Below, piece after piece: positions 42,338-44,504 of a stretch of 44,504 nt of DNA (its first letter is position 1; each line of letters opens with the position of its first letter). This DNA is from Phycisphaerae bacterium. Its GTDB lineage: Bacteria > Chloroflexota > Anaerolineae > 4572-78 > J111. The position numbers were made by a program, and so were the translations under genes. The notes under the pieces are model-generated. The model did no database searches, had not been told where the DNA came from, and saw only the letters and a list, made by a program, of their open reading frames with translations. Location: the NCBI GenBank assembly GCA_028285035.1, contig JANQQF010000074.1, forward strand, positions 1 through 44,504. The letters are read 5' to 3'.

Positions 42338-44504
42338 TTACGGCCCCGTTGTCAATGTAAAATCATTGCTAAACGGTACCACACAAGATGTTGTACTATC
42401 AGCCAATACAGCAATTGAATTCGAGCCATACGTCACATAGACCCGATTAATCGAGCGGTTGATACCAATGCCCTCTGACGGTTGATCAGAACCCAGATCG
42501 TGAGGCTTGGGTAGATCAAAGCCACCGGGCAGTGCCTCAGAAATAAACAGGATTTCATTGTTGCTACTTCCATCGGCGGTTGAGGTCGTCGTCCACAAAT
42601 GCCCACCATTGGCACTATCACCAATTGTCGGATCAATCGCAATCATTCGCATCGGCACATCTGAACCATCACCACGCAGGAATGAGGCCCACGTCGGCGG
42701 TCCAGCCAATGTATCTGTCGAGCCATCAATCCCAGTGATACGATGACTATCAACTGTTGACACGTAGATCAGATTACGGGTCTCATCCACAGCAACTCCG
42801 TAAGGCTGAGTACTATCAACCAGATCAATCACAGTGGTAACGGTCGTACCATCAATGACAGCCACTGTATCGCTACCGAAGTTAGCAACATAAACCTTGC
42901 CACTCGATGGATTGGCCGCCAAATGATAAGGCTGGTTGAAACTTCCAGTCAGGGTGGTTACCACACTCTGTGTCCCCGCATCAATCACGGTTACAGAATT
43001 ATCACCACTATTAACCACATAGACATAATTGTGGATCGAGTCATAGGCCACACCCCATGGCGTACTACCCACGCTAATTGGCGTGCCGGCTGTCAGGGAT
43101 GCTCCGCTGATTGGCGTAACCTGATTTGTTGTCTCATTTGTGACCCAAATCAGATCATTCGTCGCGTCATAGGCCACCCCATTCGCGCCAGAGATACTGG
43201 AGACGACTTGTTCTACAGCATTACTGTGACCATCCACCACAGACAATGATCCATCCGTACGATTAGCAATGTACACCCGCGTTCGCGCCTCATCAACTGC
43301 CAAACCACGCGGCAGGTTCCCCACCGTAATCACATCGATCAGTTGTGGTGAACACGCAACTGCCGGGGTTGATGTAGCTGTCGCATTTGATGTAGCCGTT
43401 GCCGTTGGTGTATTCGTCGGCGTCGGCGTATGCGTTGGCGTATTCGTCGGCGTTGGTGTATCCGTCGGCGTCGGCGTGAATGTGGCCGTCGGGGTTGGTG
43501 TTGGCGTATGTGTATTCGTCGGTATCGGCGTTGGTGTATTTGTATTGGTTGGCGTCGGTGTCGGCGTAAACGTATTTGTCGGCGTCGGGGTCGGCTCTGG
43601 GAAATTATTTAGAATTACCGGCAGGTAGATGAACGTTGGCCCTGTTGCCACAATTGGATGCGAAACGGTATTACTGCTTTGAGCACTCGTCTCATCACTA
43701 TCCAACGACGCAACATTGTTGATTGTTGTCGCCACACTACTCGTTACATCAACCGTAAACGTCACAGTCATTGTCGCCCCAGCCGGGAAGGTTCCCACAC
43801 TCACAATCACTTGCGAACTCAGAATCGTACCACTTCCCAGATTCGTCGCCAAACTACTGCTGACATAGCTGGTATCGGCTGGAATGGCATCCGTTAGAAT
43901 TACGTTGTTTGCCTCACCACCACTGTTGACCACAGCCAAGGTGTAGGTAATCTGATCCCCCTGAGTGACCGTTGTGCCATCAACTGGATCAGCAGACTTG
44001 ATGATCGTAAAGCTCGGTGGGATCACGGTGCCCGTCGCCGCAGTGATGATATGCGTCACTGTGCCTGATGATTGAGCAGGCAATGTATCAGCCCCAACCT
44101 GGGCGATGTTCGAGATCACCGTATCGGTCGAGACCGCACTGGTCGTGACGACAATTGTCAGGGTCACGCTGCTACTTGCGTTCAGCGTACCCACATCGCC
44201 AATCACCGGATTACTGCCACTGACTGTACCACCGTTGCTCAAGCTTGCGCTAACCAAGTTCACTTCACTTGGCAACGTATCCGTCACGAGGACATTGTTC
44301 GCTGCACCTGTACCCACGTTGGCGACAGTCACCGTGTAGGTAATCGGCTGATTTTCGCCGAGGCTGCTGCCGCTTACCGGCGTCGCACTCTTCACAATCG
44401 TCAGACTCGGAACCAGCGTTGTTGATGTCGTCGTAATGACGTGCGTGACCGTGCCTGATGATTGAACGGCCAATGTGTCTGAGTCGACTTGAGCGATATT
44501 TGAG
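42338..44504 (-). CDS. Large exported surface protein: DUF11 repeats, Thr-Pro linker, YVTN-type propeller (5' end outside window)
   Basis: The frame stays open to the window edge, so the N-terminus is missing. The visible part of about 720 aa holds the end of one DUF11-type repeat, two complete repeats (each starting like [14 protein letters not shown] or [14 protein letters not shown]), and a [10 protein letters not shown] motif. A linker of about 80 residues of TPTPTNT type follows. A beta-propeller of YVTN/NHL-like blades, for example [19 protein letters not shown] and [18 protein letters not shown], runs to the C-terminus at [10 protein letters not shown]. There is no sorting signal after the propeller. 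YLPVILNN usually lies near the C-terminus of Chloroflexota exoproteins, so its internal position is odd. Likely role: cell-surface or matrix protein. Confidence 0.85.
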   Translation of the reverse strand, partial: SNIAQVDSDTLAVQSSGTVTHVITTTSTTLVPSLTIVKSATPVSGSSLGENQPITYTVTVANVGTGAANNVLVTDTLPSEVNLVSASLSNGGTVSGSNPVIGDVGTLNASSSVTLTIVVTTSAVSTDTVISNIAQVGADTLPAQSSGTVTHIITAATGTVIPPSFTIIKSADPVDGTTVTQGDQITYTLAVVNSGGEANNVILTDAIPADTSYVSSSLATNLGSGTILSSQVIVSVGTFPAGATMTVTFTVDVTSSVATTINNVASLDSDETSAQSSNTVSHPIVATGPTFIYLPVILNNFPEPTPTPTNTFTPTPTPTNTNTPTPIPTNTHTPTPTPTATFTPTPTDTPTPTNTPTHTPTPTNTPTATATSNATATSTPAVACSPQLIDVITVGNLPRGLAVDEARTRVYIANRTDGSLSVVDGHSNAVEQVVSSISGANGVAYDATNDLIWVTNETTNQVTPISGASLTAGTPISVGSTPWGVAYDSIHNYVYVVNSGDNSVTVIDAGTQSVVTTLTGSFNQPYHLAANPSSGKVYVANFGSDTVAVIDGTTVTTVIDLVDSTQPYGVAVDETRNLIYVSTVDSHRITGIDGSTDTLAGPPTWASFLRGDGSDVPMRMIAIDPTIGDSANGGHLWTTTSTADGSSNNEILFISEALPGGFDLPKPHDLGSDQPSEGIGINRSINRVYVTYGSNSIAVLADSTTSCVVPFSNDFTLTTGP
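43390..43596 (-). repeat. Thr-Pro linker minisatellite
   Basis: The DNA encoding the TPTPTNT linker is a degenerate hexanucleotide array of alternating Thr and Pro (or Asn/Ala) codons. The plus strand shows many GGCGTC, GGTGTT and GGCGTA words. Long ORFs on the opposite strand here are shadows of the repeat. Confidence 0.85.

Noticed and set aside
43390..43596. Repeat array considered as CRISPR-like
   Set aside because: The unit is a codon-phased hexanucleotide within an open reading frame, with no spacers.
43269..43628. Long plus-strand frame of Val-Gly repeats opposite the Thr-Pro linker
   Set aside because: It is the complement of the Thr-Pro codon array on the minus strand and has no start signals.

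Overview
The window looks like a chromosomal segment of an uncultured Chloroflexota bacterium (Anaerolineae or Caldilineae type). This is inference. It rests on the exported protein at the right end, which combines DUF11-type repeats, a YLPVILNN motif and a long Thr-Pro linker, a style common in that phylum. Further support comes from lipoproteins with acidic linkers, Firmicutes-like T-box control of an aminoacyl-tRNA synthetase, many GAF/PAS sensor proteins, and intergenic palindromes between many genes. Base composition is moderate and even, apart from an AT-rich stretch near 26.8-28.2 kb. I see no rRNA, tRNA, CRISPR array, phage or transposase gene.

Layout. (1) 0.3-12.8 kb, plus strand: an amino-sugar utilisation cluster. 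It holds a ROK repressor with its own 35-bp operator, a VOC protein, a nitrilase-family amidase, a sugar ABC importer (a double-domain binding lipoprotein and two permeases, but no ATPase), a GNAT acetyltransferase, a GH3 beta-N-acetylhexosaminidase, GlcNAc-6-phosphate deacetylase (NagA) and a SIS-type glucosamine-6-phosphate deaminase-like protein. The logic is import of GlcNAc-containing material, hydrolysis to GlcNAc, deacetylation and deamination. The kinase and the ATPase must lie elsewhere. (2) 12.9-14.8 kb, minus: gatC-gatA. (3) 15.1-20.3 kb: an FtsX/MacB-type permease (minus) divergent from an ABC ATPase and ABC-2 permease pair (plus). (4) 20.4-26.8 kb: a doubtful small ORF, an AI-2E-family permease, a cation-chloride-cotransporter-like carrier, a polytopic membrane protein and a protein with a ferritin-like diiron ligand pattern. 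(5) 27.1-28.2 kb: two small tail-to-tail overlapping genes, then a gene-free stretch with two face-to-face promoters, each ending in a hairpin, suggesting a pair of overlapping small RNAs. (6) 28.3-31.2 kb, minus: a threonine T-box leader, then a LysM protein, then thrS. (7) 31.3-33.1 kb, minus: an HpcH/HpaI-type aldolase and a LacI-family regulator. (8) 33.3-40.3 kb, plus: a signalling block of REC-PAS-kinase, OmpR-type regulator, double-GAF protein, membrane GAF-kinase and two single-domain receivers, one lacking its phospho-acceptor Asp. (9) 40.4-42.3 kb: a SCO1-type lipoprotein and a Fe-S-type PD-(D/E)XK nuclease. (10) 42.3 kb to the end, minus: a large surface protein cut by the window edge.

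The most notable items are the in-frame duplication of a complete sugar-binding domain, the antisense promoter/terminator pair near 28.0 kb, the LysM gene placed between a Thr T-box and thrS, the diiron-like orphan protein, the receiver with Gly in place of Asp, and a class of intergenic hairpins whose arms are built from short degenerate repeats.
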